Positions 30,698 to 40,735 of a DNA stretch of 64,000 bases are shown here, in pieces. The stretch is from NCBI GenBank assembly GCA_014529385.2, contig CM043969.1:72070676-72134675 (forward strand), given 5' to 3'. The stretch is from Adiantum capillus-veneris. Lineage: Eukaryota > Streptophyta > Polypodiopsida > Polypodiales > Pteridaceae. The translations under genes and the position numbers were made by a program. A model generated the notes under the pieces. That model made no database searches, was not told where the DNA came from, and was given only the letters and a program-made list of their open reading frames with translations. The stretch's first letter is position 1, and the number at the start of each line of letters is the position of its first letter.

Positions 30698-32289
30698 TTA
30701 TTTTTTAACTAGTATAGATATCTCTTCCCAGGCCAAAGAGGGGGTAGATGAGGAGTAGCAAATTAAGTAAAGAAGGCCAATATAAGAGCAAATAGAGGCT
30801 TTGTATGGCCTATTGCTATTCCTTTTAATGAATTCTATGTGAGGAAGCTTAAGAAGATCCTTTCTCCAGATAAATCTAAGGTTATATCCACCTGTAGATG
30901 GGGAGTGAAGGGTTATTGAAAGGTTAAGAAATTGGGTTGATTTGCAAAAGTTCTCAACACCAATCGAATTATCTGGGAGAGAAGTAGGCTCAATTTTTAA
31001 GGCAATGGGGATAGATTAGATCAATCTCTTTAGAGAACATTCTGTTGTTAACACTAAGTAGGTCATCCATATATCTAAAAGTATGATTGAATAATGGAAG
31101 TATTTTATGGTTGGTTTCCATGTTCTTAAGACACCATTTGTATTCGAAAAAATCCAAGTAAATGTTGCACATAAGTGGTGAGCAAGAGAAGCCCATAGGG
31201 ATGCCAAGGCATTGGTTAAAGAAGCAGCCGCCTGCAATAACAGTGCAGTTATTCAACAGCCAAAAAATATAGGAGCAGAGCTTTGTTTCATTGAAGTGTA
31301 GAGGGTGTATGGAGTGAGATTCTTGAATCCATATGGGTTTCTTGGATAGAGAGATAAAACGATACTTTCTCTTTTTAGCATTGGTAAAGGCTAAATTAAT
31401 AACCTTAGCTAAAACAATGTTAAGGCCGAGATCTCCACTTAGTGAAATGTTTTCATAGCATTGTGTAATGTCAATTGTAAAGATGTGGAAGATATGTTGA
31501 GGAAGGTTAAGTGTGACTTCTGTGGCGTTTTTTGTTAACCAAAAGGGATTGTATTGGATATTTAGGAAATCCTTGCATATTCTCTGCTTCTCTGCACAAA
31601 TGAGTTCAAATTCTTGTGAGAATAATATCAAGGCAAAGAGTAATATCTTTGGTGATATCTGTGAAGATACAGTTAGAGGCATCAGATATCCATCTGAATT
31701 TATGTTTGTGGAATTTATATGTGGGAAATAGTACTGGTAACCTGGTGTTACTAAGAGAGTAACCAAGCTGTCCTAGATGTTTAGAGATCTTGTTAGAGAT
31801 ATCTTGTGGTGTATTGTTAGTATGACAAAATTCTTTACCTGATACTTGATCCCGAGCTGCTTTCCAAGCAAGGTATTTGCACATAATAGTAGGATAGTTG
31901 GCGCTTTTGTCTAGCCCGACCACAAGCCATTTATTTGAGATTAGTTGAAAATCAAGAGCTAGTTGAGGTGCAAGCCAAGAGCTATCAGAAGAAAGCCACT
32001 TCCTAGGAAGTAGAGAAATTTTATGAAGGAAGTCTTTCTTCACTAATTCCTTTAAGTCCGGTAGGACTGTCATCTCCAGTCGGAGAGCACTGACAAGGTC
32101 AGTGAGGCAGCTAAGTAAAGCTGATAGGGCAAGGTAAGGGTTTTTTGGATAGTTAGGTATGTGATTGAGCCCTTTGGCCAGTAACTTACGTATTGTGACA
32201 TTATCGACAATGCTAAGGTCCTGAGTACAGACATGGTTACCAAATCCTTCAAAATTCTTGCAGAATGAGGTAAATTGAATGCATGTACA
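30698..32289 (-). pseudogene. Reverse transcriptase, Penelope-like, one frameshift
   Basis: One minus-strand frame runs from after a stop at about 32290 down to 31006. It contains, in order, LLAKGLNHIPNYP; LVVGLDKSANYPTIM (PLE-type ADK-like box); LPVLFPTYKFHKHKFRWIS (template-grip KxHK motif); FTIDITQCYENIS (motif A); LGIPMGFSCSPLMCNIYLD (motif B); and FRYMDDLLSVNN (motif C, catalytic DD intact). An extra C in a four-C run (31007-31010) shifts frame. The other frame then gives FLNLSITL and NRPYKASICSYIG and ends at 30698. The total is about 530 codons. Nothing after the thumb resembles GIY-YIG. A split across two further frames upstream was checked and the stop at about 32290 is real. Confidence 0.8.
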
Positions 32290-32563
32290 TTAAGGGATTG
32301 TTTCTTGTCTAAGAAAGTCATTATTTAAAACTAATCCTTTTATAGGATGATGGCATTTCCATCCTATGAGAATATTGTCAAGCATTTTATGATTACCAAA
32401 AAATAAGTCGAAGCACTCACAATTTATTTATTTTTGGTAAGATCCAATCGAGAAGGATATTGTGAAACAGAGAGTGTATGTAGATAGCACCACAATTCGA
32501 ATCTTCTTTGCTGAGAACTCTTCTTCCACATGGGTTTGTAGAAACCTGCAATATATTCATAGG

Positions 32564-34095
32564 TTAGATTTCAAGGAAGTTTCTGATTGCAGGGAATCTG
32601 CCTCTCCCTCTTGTAAAACTACGAGATTTTCCTCGATTTAGACGAGGAGCTAGGTGTAAAAAATGAGGTGAAGCAGTTGGGAGTAGCCAAAGAGTTAGCT
32701 CTTTTCAGAGCAGGAGAATCATCATCTTCAATACAAGGTTTAAGAAAATTAGTGATGAACTTGACCCCTTTAAAGTTAGCATAAGTGGTGAGGTATAGAC
32801 CGGGCTCATCTGCTTTAAGCTCTTTCAAAATATCATGCATAAGACCACGGAAGATATTAAAGGCAATTTGTGCAATCACAATCTGCTTAGCCTGTCCACC
32901 AAGCCATGAGCAGATGAGGGATAGATGAAAGTCGACTGGTTTTTTTGGAAATAACAGATCCAAATGGTTAAGGATGAACCATATTACATGATCAAACCAC
33001 ATGATGCTTGATTCACATGTAGCTTTGCGGTCAAGAAACCTGCAAGCACATTTCACATAGAGACGGAAGATATTCCAGATGGACTCTGTGTAGAAATCTG
33101 GGTTACTTTTTGCAAATTCCATGCTACCTTTAGTACGTATGTATAATACAGCATTTGAGGGGCATTTGGAGTGGTCGATGAGATGAAGGTTAAAGGGTGC
33201 TTTAATTAGTCCTCCCTTGTCCAAGAACTGCCCTCCTTTAAGAATCTTGAATTTACAGTCTTCCACGGTTGAGGCAGGAAGGTTGGCCAAGTACACCCAG
33301 GTTTCGATAAGAATGGGAGCCAGGAAGGCTTTGTTAGGCAGAACCCACAGTTGATGGTCAACTCCGAGAGATTCAATTTCTATTTGTCTTATTGGTAAGA
33401 CAAGAAATACTTTAGAGATTTTTGGTACCATCTCAAGGAGGTTAACATCATTGAGGGAGCAAAGATTATTTTGAAATTCTTTTACTACTTCTAGAGCAGC
33501 ACTATCTCGACAGAAAATGCCACCAGTTGGAGGGATGGAGGGGGTATTTGGGGTGCAACAAACGAGGGGTTAAGCCCACAGAATTTCCTAAGGAATTTTG
33601 ATAGCTCAGCTCCAGATGAGGAGAACTGGGCAAGCTCCTGCTGATATTGTGAAGCAAGGACAGGAAGTTGGGCAATATATTGGGACAACAAATTGACACC
33701 TTCTAGGGGGCCTTTGTCCAATGTATCTAGAATTTTTACCCAGACATTAAATGACAACATATGCAAGACATAAATTTTTTTATCTGAGACAAGAGCTGAA
33801 TCATAAATAAGTTGTGAAGCATCCAAATTGCTAATACATCTGAGGACAAGAGAGGAGGCCACAGAGAGGGGCTCCGAGGTAAGTTCCAATCCTTGAGATA
33901 AGGCAAGAGTCTCCAAAAACAGTGAGGCCAGGTTTACTTTTTCTTGCCATAGTATGTAATACATAATTTGGCTTTCCTAGCAAGGAAAGGTCTAGTTCTA
34001 GTAGCCAAGGCATTCTTTGGTGTATGATCTTTAAGGTAAAGCTTAATCTGATCAAGAATCTTTGCATGATTCTCAGGGTTGTGATTAGTACTCAT
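32564..34095 (-). pseudogene. ORF1 of the Penelope-like element, frameshifted
   Basis: It begins at ATG 34095-34093 (MSTNHNPENHAKILD) and proceeds through NLASLFLETLALSQGLELTS and a middle frame starting at 33431 (MVPKISKVFLVLPIRQ). Short frameshifts lie near 33930 and 33545. The 270-codon frame 33431-32619 is well kept, with helical, Trp/Cys-containing sequence (FRLYVKCACRFLDRKA, WFILNHLDLLFPKKP). A final shift reveals an Arg/Gly-rich tail (RGKSRSFTRGRGRF) ending at 32564. I recognise no family. The basic tail and position before RT suggest a nucleic-acid-binding, gag-like role (inference). Confidence 0.55.
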
Positions 34096-34387
34096 GCGAG
34101 CTGTCATTCTATAACGTGAGCAGTCCTAAAACAGAGGTGATATAAAGATTAGCAAAGTGTCTATATTGTAAAGTGTACTTGGTCCTGCAAACCTTCAACC
34201 GGCAAAGTCAGAAACTATGGTAGCCGTGAGCAGGGAACCAGAAAAAGAGTCTAAAAGGGGCCACCTAACACCAGTCTACCAATGAAGGATTTATAGTCTA
34301 TGGGTCCAATTTAGAACTCCATTCCTAAGATAATTTCCTAGGCCAGCATCCCGGTTTCCCCCGAAAAGAAGAAACCTTATGTATAGG

Positions 34388-36792
34388 ATGTGTGTGTAGT
34401 TGTTTAAATCTTAACTAATAAGACATAATTGAATTTTTACATTCAAAAGACAGCTCGCCAAGGAATAATGAACTAATATGTACAAAAATAACTTAGTATT
34501 ATAATTATTTAGGTACAATGATTGTAGGAAAGAGATCCTCTTTCAGTAAGACTAGTAGTAAAAGAACTTCCCCGTTCCTCAGTGAGTATTTCATTACAGA
34601 AAGGTTGCTTGCCAAAGAAAAGAAAGCCGTCCAAGATAAGATAGAGTCCTTACCTGCATCCATCCAAACAAGACAACAATCCTGTTAGCCTTGGATGTGT
34701 TTTACAGGTATCAATGGACCATATCAGTTGTTATCCATGTCCATCTTATAGGTTTTAATTACTTTAGACAAGCTAGTTTATTCATTAGAACTGGTATGTT
34801 AGCAGTCTTTCTTATTACTTTACAGTCTATCTTCTAAATGGTGGAGTCCATCAAAAGTTAAACTATTTCAAGAGCCATAGCTCAGTAGCTATGCTTAAGA
34901 CAAAACAACAACCATATACTTACCTTCAAAATCAATAAACCCATGCTATCAAAAGGTACTTCTTTAGACAAAGAGATGTGAAATCGGACTACTTTTTGTC
35001 AACCAAAGGTATCATATGAGGGTGATGACTACCTCGTTTTTTATAACCAATAAGACACCAGTGTAACCAGTCAACAGAGTAGCAAGACTCCCTTTTTTTA
35101 AAGTGGAACCTCATTTTTAAGAGCAATAGCTTGGAAGCTATACCCAAGCCGAAACAAAACCGACCATATACTTACCTTCATATCCATAAGTCATTAACGG
35201 CTTTTAAGAACAGTAGTGTCCGGCCCTACCAACCACAGCTTTTTTCCAAAGCTGAAAAAATTAACTGCTGTATACTTACCTTCAAAAAATGCCAAGCTAT
35301 CACGGACTGTAGTGTCCGGCCTGTTTTGAGTATGTTGCTTTAAAGCTTCAACATTCATGGGTACTTTAAAAACACCCCATCCCTTTTCTAATATGAGATC
35401 CCAATGGTGATAAGCCCAAGTGTGGCAACCAGTTTATCACAGAAAAAAACCAACAGTTTTCGAAACCTGCCAATCAAATAGATAACTCTATTTCCTAATG
35501 AGAGAAAAAACCCAGTTAAAACAGCGACAAAACCAGTCATTACGCTGGTTTTTTCCAGGTCCTGCAACGGCTAGAGTCAGAGCCAAGTGACCCATCGGCC
35601 ATCACCAAATGTTGCCTCCATTTACACAGTCGGGACAAAGAACCAGTTCCCGTCTATCAATATACATATCCAAATGTAGCATATGTTAAGAATGGCCATC
35701 AAGCCAACCATCATACAACCATATACACACATACACATACTGCCACACATGCACAATTTTGTTTTTATGTAAAGGTGAAGTCCTGCAGCGATTAATTTCA
35801 GAGCCATTTAAACTATACTGTGGCTACCCCCATCTTTTATGCAAGCTTTCCCTTAAACAAATAACCACAGACCGTCATTTTTTATGCACAAGAGATCCAA
35901 GGACAACCATAATGTCTAGGCCTAGCAAAATAACCAGTCAAGCCCGTAACTATAAGAACCTGCAGTGGCTCGTAAACATTTTACAAGAACGACATAGCCG
36001 ACAGTAAACCACAGAGGCGACCTAACCAGTCCACGGTTAGGAGCAGCTCTAATATGATGTTTATATCAGCTTATAACAGGCGGGGGTGTATCATTCCTAA
36101 GTTTACCATATCAAGCCCCTTGATATAACATCAACTGAAAATTCCGTTTGCAAACAGTTTACAAGAATACCATAGCCGTAGTTTTAATTGCACAGTATGC
36201 GTGCTTGCAACAAGCATAAGGTAGGACCACCTTCCCTAAATTAAAACCTTTTAGTGTTTAATCATGCATAAATAATGCAGTAAACCAACAAAACCCAGCA
36301 AGGGTGAGAATAAATACCTGAGTCACCTGCGTGGAGAGCTCCATTCTCCTTGGTAGTAAAGCAGACAATAGGTGTTCACAAAATAACTCAACACACCCGC
36401 AATGGCTAAGTGAGGGGCAGAGATGCGCCCTCACCTGTTTTCGTATGTTGTGCCAAGGTAGCGAGAGAGTCAGGCCGCACTCCCTCATGAGTGTGTGATA
36501 GCATAGAGTTGCACGCCTATGGCCATCAATGGAGATTGATAGTCAGGGGGGAAGAAAGCCGCCTTCACTGCGCCATGAGAGCAGACTCCATTGAACACGC
36601 TCGACTCTCCAGAAGTACAGAGCATCATAATACATTCAAGGGCTAAGTCCCCCGGTAGTAGTAAAGTTTAGTGATCCATTTTTTCCTAGTCTGGTCCAGG
36701 CAAAAGAGCAACAAGGGGGGGATGGGGGAGGGGGAAGGGGGGGTTTTTTTGGGGAAATTTTTCTTAGAAAATACAACTTATGACCTGTATAC

Positions 36793-36830
<38 letters not shown>
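34388..36830 (-). repeat. Right direct repeat (5' side of the element)
   Basis: Partner of 28042-30518 with an offset of about 6.34 kb. It contains the same splice-donor series. Because the element reads on the minus strand, this copy should hold its promoter and 5' leader. It ends in (GT)n at 36794-36830. Confidence 0.93.
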
Positions 36831-36832
<2 letters not shown>

Positions 36833-36900
36833 ATACATATGTATACCTACATACATACATACACACACACACACACAGAGATATATATATATATGTATAT
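36794..36900. repeat. (GT)n, (ACAT)n, (CA)n, (AT)n compound microsatellite
   Basis: GT run 36794-36830, then CATACATA words, CA repeat (36861-36877) and AT repeat (36881-36900). It forms the right edge of the element at 28042-36830. Confidence 0.95.
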
Positions 36901-36988
36901 AAAAGATTTGTCACATAGGTCTTGAAGCCTCTTGTTGTTATTATAGTACAATAACTATGACATTCAAAACTTTAATGCTCCCTTTGTG

Positions 36989-37096
<108 letters not shown>

Positions 37097-37142
37097 ATTA
37101 GATGGATAGCAGTTGCATGGAGCTCATGTGTGCATACACATA

Positions 37143-37225
37143 CGACTTGTCCTAGTGGTATAGTAGTTGATTGTTAACCCTCACGGACACCTTCGACGGA
37201 TGCCTTATCATTTATTCGAGTCATG
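37143..37225 (+). tRNA. tRNA-Asn(GTT)-like pseudogene or SINE head
   Basis: TCCTAGTGGTATAGTAGTTG resembles an A box and D arm. ATTGTTAACC keeps a GTT anticodon loop of tRNA-Asn type, and TTCGAGTC (about 37217) is a B-box match. An insertion of about 20-25 nt lies between anticodon arm and T arm, and the acceptor stem does not close. It is therefore a pseudogene or the 5' head of a tRNA-derived SINE, not a functional tRNA. Confidence 0.5.
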
Positions 37226-37445
37226 GACCGGGCTTGTCAGTTTTATAGGTGTGTATGTGATCGCTGATGAGAGGTGCACCACTTATCTTATTTTTACAAT
37301 ATTTTTGCAACAATCGGCTACTGTGGGCGCCCATGTGTGAATGGTTCAGACTCTTATAAAAGGTCTGTTTTGACATAAAATCCTCATTCTTTGAGGTGTA
37401 TGCTAAGAAGTGCTCTTGCTCTACCTCTATCTCCTTCTCTTTTGT

Positions 37446-37486
37446 GTGCTCACGTGCGCACGCGCGCGTGTGTGTGTGCGCGCGCG

Positions 37487-37565
<79 letters not shown>
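37446..37565. repeat. (CG/TG)n then (GA)37 microsatellite
   Basis: Alternating purine-pyrimidine GCGCGCGTGTGTG (Z-DNA-prone) followed by a long GA run from 37490 to 37564. Both strands yield artefactual Arg-Glu or Ser-Leu frames, including a 206-codon minus frame. Confidence 0.97.
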
Positions 37566-37566
<1 letters not shown>

Positions 37567-38262
37567 TGTGATCGAGCATTGCGGTGACAAGGCGGTTGAG
37601 CACGGTGGCGGCAGTGGCTCCTTCTTCTTTGCGGCACACGATCCTTCACGATGGAAGCATTGAGCGGTGAGTGAGACACCATTGCCCCTTTGAGCTTGCT
37701 AGGACTATCTAGTTGTGTGTGCTTGCAGCCATTCGTGGCTCGCACACGGTGCTTTGGCAAGCTCCCAGTCTCCGACACGTGTGGCAAAGCGCACATTTTT
37801 GGCGTCGTTTGGGACTGCCTTGCACTAAGCTTGAGGAGCACTCAGTGCTACCTTAGAAAGCCATTCACTTCTGCCATATCTGGTTTTTTGCTGAGTTATG
37901 TTAGATATGTTAAGTGGCTGCAATGTGCAAGTTTTGGCAGGTTTTTGTTAGCTCTATTAAGTGCTGTAATGTACATGTTTTGTTAGATTTGTTAAGTGTT
38001 GCAATGTGCAGGTGTTAGCAAATATGTTAGTTAGTGTAGGTCTGTAATGTGCAGTGGACAGTGAGCAGTAGACAGTGTGAAGGTTGATTGTCTGTCAGTG
38101 TGTAGTTTACTATGTTAGGCAATTTGTGAGCAGAGATAATTAGTGTTCATTTTCTATGTGAGCTATAGACAGGTTAGACAGAGTTGCCAGGGGCAGCTGT
38201 GTGAGCGCGTGAGCTTGACATCCAAGCGCAGCATTATCCACAGAAAGTGTTTTTTCAAAAAG

Positions 38263-38297
<35 letters not shown>

Positions 38298-38820
38298 CGC
38301 TCAAAAATCTGAGACCAAAAAGGAAATTCAAAAATAAAATTTTAAAAATATTATTTTAAAGAAAGGATCAGGACCAGGATCATTCCTCGAGCCCGAGCCC
38401 AAGCCCAGGCCTAAGCCTCAGTCCTCTGTCTTATGATATAGTATAGATACTACTATATATATAAAGACTAGCACCTCAAGTGAGGGGAGGGCATGTGAGA
38501 GAAGTTCCTCAAGTCCTCCACCCTTCCCTTTACACTTGCCCTTTGGACTTACTAATTCTAGCCTTCTTTTCGACTAGAAAAAGACTGTTTTAAGGATTTC
38601 GAGGGCTTTAAGTAACCGAATTGGGGTTTGTAAATCACGGCACGTCCCTCTAACCAAGACACTTATTTTGAGCTATCACACGCCATATTTGTGGCTCGGT
38701 TAGAAAAAAGGACCATAAAAACAAAAAAAATTGAGAAAAACTTTGGGTTGTAAACACCTTAAAAACTAGGTGAGCGACCTTCATGGGCACTCACCAACAC
38801 TTCTAGAGTGTTGAGGACAC
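37566..38820. other. No gene recognised; possible leader of the gypsy element
   Basis: It holds an AT microsatellite (38263-38293) and a degenerate GAGCCC/AAGCCC hexamer run (38384-38420). 38440-38820 is probably the 5' leader of the gypsy element beginning its frames at 38821, but no LTR pair or PBS could be assigned. Confidence 0.4.
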
Positions 38821-40451
38821 ATGTCCTTACGCTCTGGTCGTGTGCTAGAGGACAATTTCATAGAGAGTGTCTCTGTTTACGCGGGCACTCATTATTTCTC
38901 CACGTTAGACTCTAGGCCCTCAGCGGGAACCCAAGGTAGTACCACTCAGGATCCACATATTGCATTTAGTGACTCTTCCTCTAACTACGATGTCATGGAA
39001 GGTTACCCGATGCCTAATCTTGAGAAATCAAGCCAAGACATGCATGCCATGAGCCCACGGTCTGGACCGAGCGTGTTTAGCCACCTGAAAGAGACTTTGA
39101 GTAGAGCCACTCGCTTCGAACATGGAGCTGACGATGTGAATGAAGGGGGTGGGGAAGTAAATTCACCATTCATGACCAACGTAGACCCCATTCTCCCGGA
39201 GAGTGTGCATGTGAATACTCCATTCACTGCACCCCCTGACTCTTAAGAGTTATTCCCCTTCGAGGTTATATTACCTGATGGTAGAATCCTTGTCGAAGTG
39301 CAAGAGGTTGAGCGATTTATTATTGCGGCTAGGAAAAAGGAAATCAAGAGCCTACGCAAGGCACAGCAAAGGAGAGAGCTAAAAGTGAAGGCCCCTATGT
39401 CGACATCCATGCTAGCCAAGCAATCAAGTGCTCCTGAATTAGCAACCACTAAGGGTCAACCCATAGAGAGCCACATTGTATCTAGTTCAAAGGACACCCC
39501 TAGCACTTCAATCCTAGATAGAGCGTTTCTAAATGAAAATTGAGAGTATGAACTACAAACGGAGACTTTAATCGACCTATACACAGGTCACACTTATCAC
39601 GTGGGTTGGTTAGATGTCCTACAATCCACATCGGATGCTACTAACATAGAGGAGAAACAACAAAGAGTTTGTGATGTCATCGATAGGGTTATTGAGCTGG
39701 AGAGGCAAAAAAAAGGGATCCACATGCCTTCAACGGGTCTCATGAGATTTTTGGATACAGGGAAGGCTAAGCAACCAACTTTATCACAAATGGAGACTCC
39801 CTCCGTAAGCTCGATGGATCCTCCATTTGTTGTTTCGCTAGGGGTCTCAGTACAAACTAAGCCCACAAGTGATAGCTTCACGTTTAGCTCATCTTTCTCT
39901 TGATGACACCATAGCTACCATGCCTACCCCAGTGATGGGCATGCCAAAAAACATGCCATGGATCTCATTTATTAGTAAAGCGTCACTACATGGTGGCTCA
40001 ATGCCTGCAACAGTACTTACAAGTGTGTATCAATCATATGCACCTATAGGTCCTCGTACTCATATAACTCCTACCCCTCCCATTGTTTTAACAGCTTATG
40101 CTCCACAACCACAACATCCAAGCTCTTATTTCAATGGGGCCATACTAGCTAGCATTAGCATCTTACATCCCACGTCTACTATGCCTAGGGCCACACATAT
40201 GAACTTTGGGCCACCACATGGCACAACATCGTACCCAACTTGGAACCCAAGGGGCTGCATATACGCCAAACCCAATGCCAACCCCCATTCCACATGCAGT
40301 CCCAAGAGCGCCTGTCCCCACTATACCTGCTCACTTAAGTGACTTGGCAACATTTTCTCAAGCTATAGGTCGATCTATTGCTAAAAATATGCGTAACACG
40401 AGAGAGCCTAGAAGTAAGGCGGTACAAATACCCAAGCTCACACAAAAATTT
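38821..40451 (+). pseudogene. gypsy gag, N-terminal part
   Basis: Frames 38821-39246 (MSLRSGRVLEDNF), 39298-39543, 39601-39903 and 39869-40342 are pieces of one long Ser/Thr/Pro-rich gag-polyprotein N-terminus separated by stops and shifts. 39298-39543 is charged and probably coiled-coil (VERFIIAARKKEIKSLRKAQQ). The Pro-rich stretch (TPPIVLTAYAPQPQHPS) leads to PKLTQKF at 40433-40451, the entry of the retrotransposon gag fold, cut by the copia insertion. Confidence 0.65.
40447..40451. other. Target-site duplication of copia A, left copy (AATTT)
   Basis: AATTT directly before the LTR at 40452. It is repeated exactly at 45630-45634 after the right LTR. Confidence 0.92.
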
Positions 40452-40678
40452 TGTTGGAATTAGGGTTGCAGAGAAACACACACAGCTTGGAGAAGACGAA
40501 GGAAGCTCAAGGCACACAATAGAGAGTGTATTACTTAGTGTGCTATGGAAAGATAGATAGCCCTAGAGTGATAGGCGTATATACAATGCACGGGGGAAAA
40601 AACCTCCTAAAGAGGGAAAAAATGCCCCGGCGGTCCTAGTGTGTTCACACACATCACTACCACATGTATATGGTAACA
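40452..40678 (-). repeat. Copia A 3' LTR
   Basis: On the plus strand it runs from TGTTGGAATTAG to GGTAACA. It is preceded in element sense by the polypurine tract CCAGGGGGGATT (40679-40690). Confidence 0.95.
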
Positions 40679-40690
40679 AATCCCCCCTGG
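40679..40690 (-). promoter_or_regulatory. Copia A polypurine tract
   Basis: CCAGGGGGGATT on the minus strand, adjacent to the 3' LTR. Conserved in copy B at 57520-57531. Confidence 0.85.
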
Positions 40691-40735
40691 AGTGATGCGG
40701 TGAACGAGAGCTGGCACATGAGTAAAGGGAAGTGC

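Larger units (their letters stand above)
28042..36830 (-). mobile_element. Penelope-like or novel retroelement with 2.4-kb direct repeats
   Basis: An 8.8-kb unit on the minus strand. It comprises direct repeat (36830-34388), ORF1 (34095-32564), RT ORF (32289-30698) and direct repeat (30518-28042). The repeats are in the same orientation, about 96% identical by eye, and lack TG/CA ends, a PBS or a polypurine tract, so an ordinary LTR element is unlikely. The RT motifs and the direct-repeat layout recall Penelope-like elements with their pseudo-LTRs. No GIY-YIG endonuclease, integrase or tyrosine recombinase was found. Both repeats end in GT microsatellites. Frameshifts make this copy inactive as it stands. 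Confidence 0.7.

Noticed and set aside
28042..36830. Reading the 2.4-kb repeats as ordinary LTRs
   Set aside because: No TG/CA ends, PBS or polypurine tract at their inner borders, and the RT is not of the LTR-element type. Kept as Penelope-like or unclassified instead.
28042..36830. Telomere association of the endonuclease-less RT element
   Set aside because: No TTTAGGG or related telomere arrays are visible at the element edges.
37221..37841. 206-codon minus-strand frame
   Set aside because: Most of it is Ser-Leu and Arg-Ala translation of the GA and CG/TG microsatellites.
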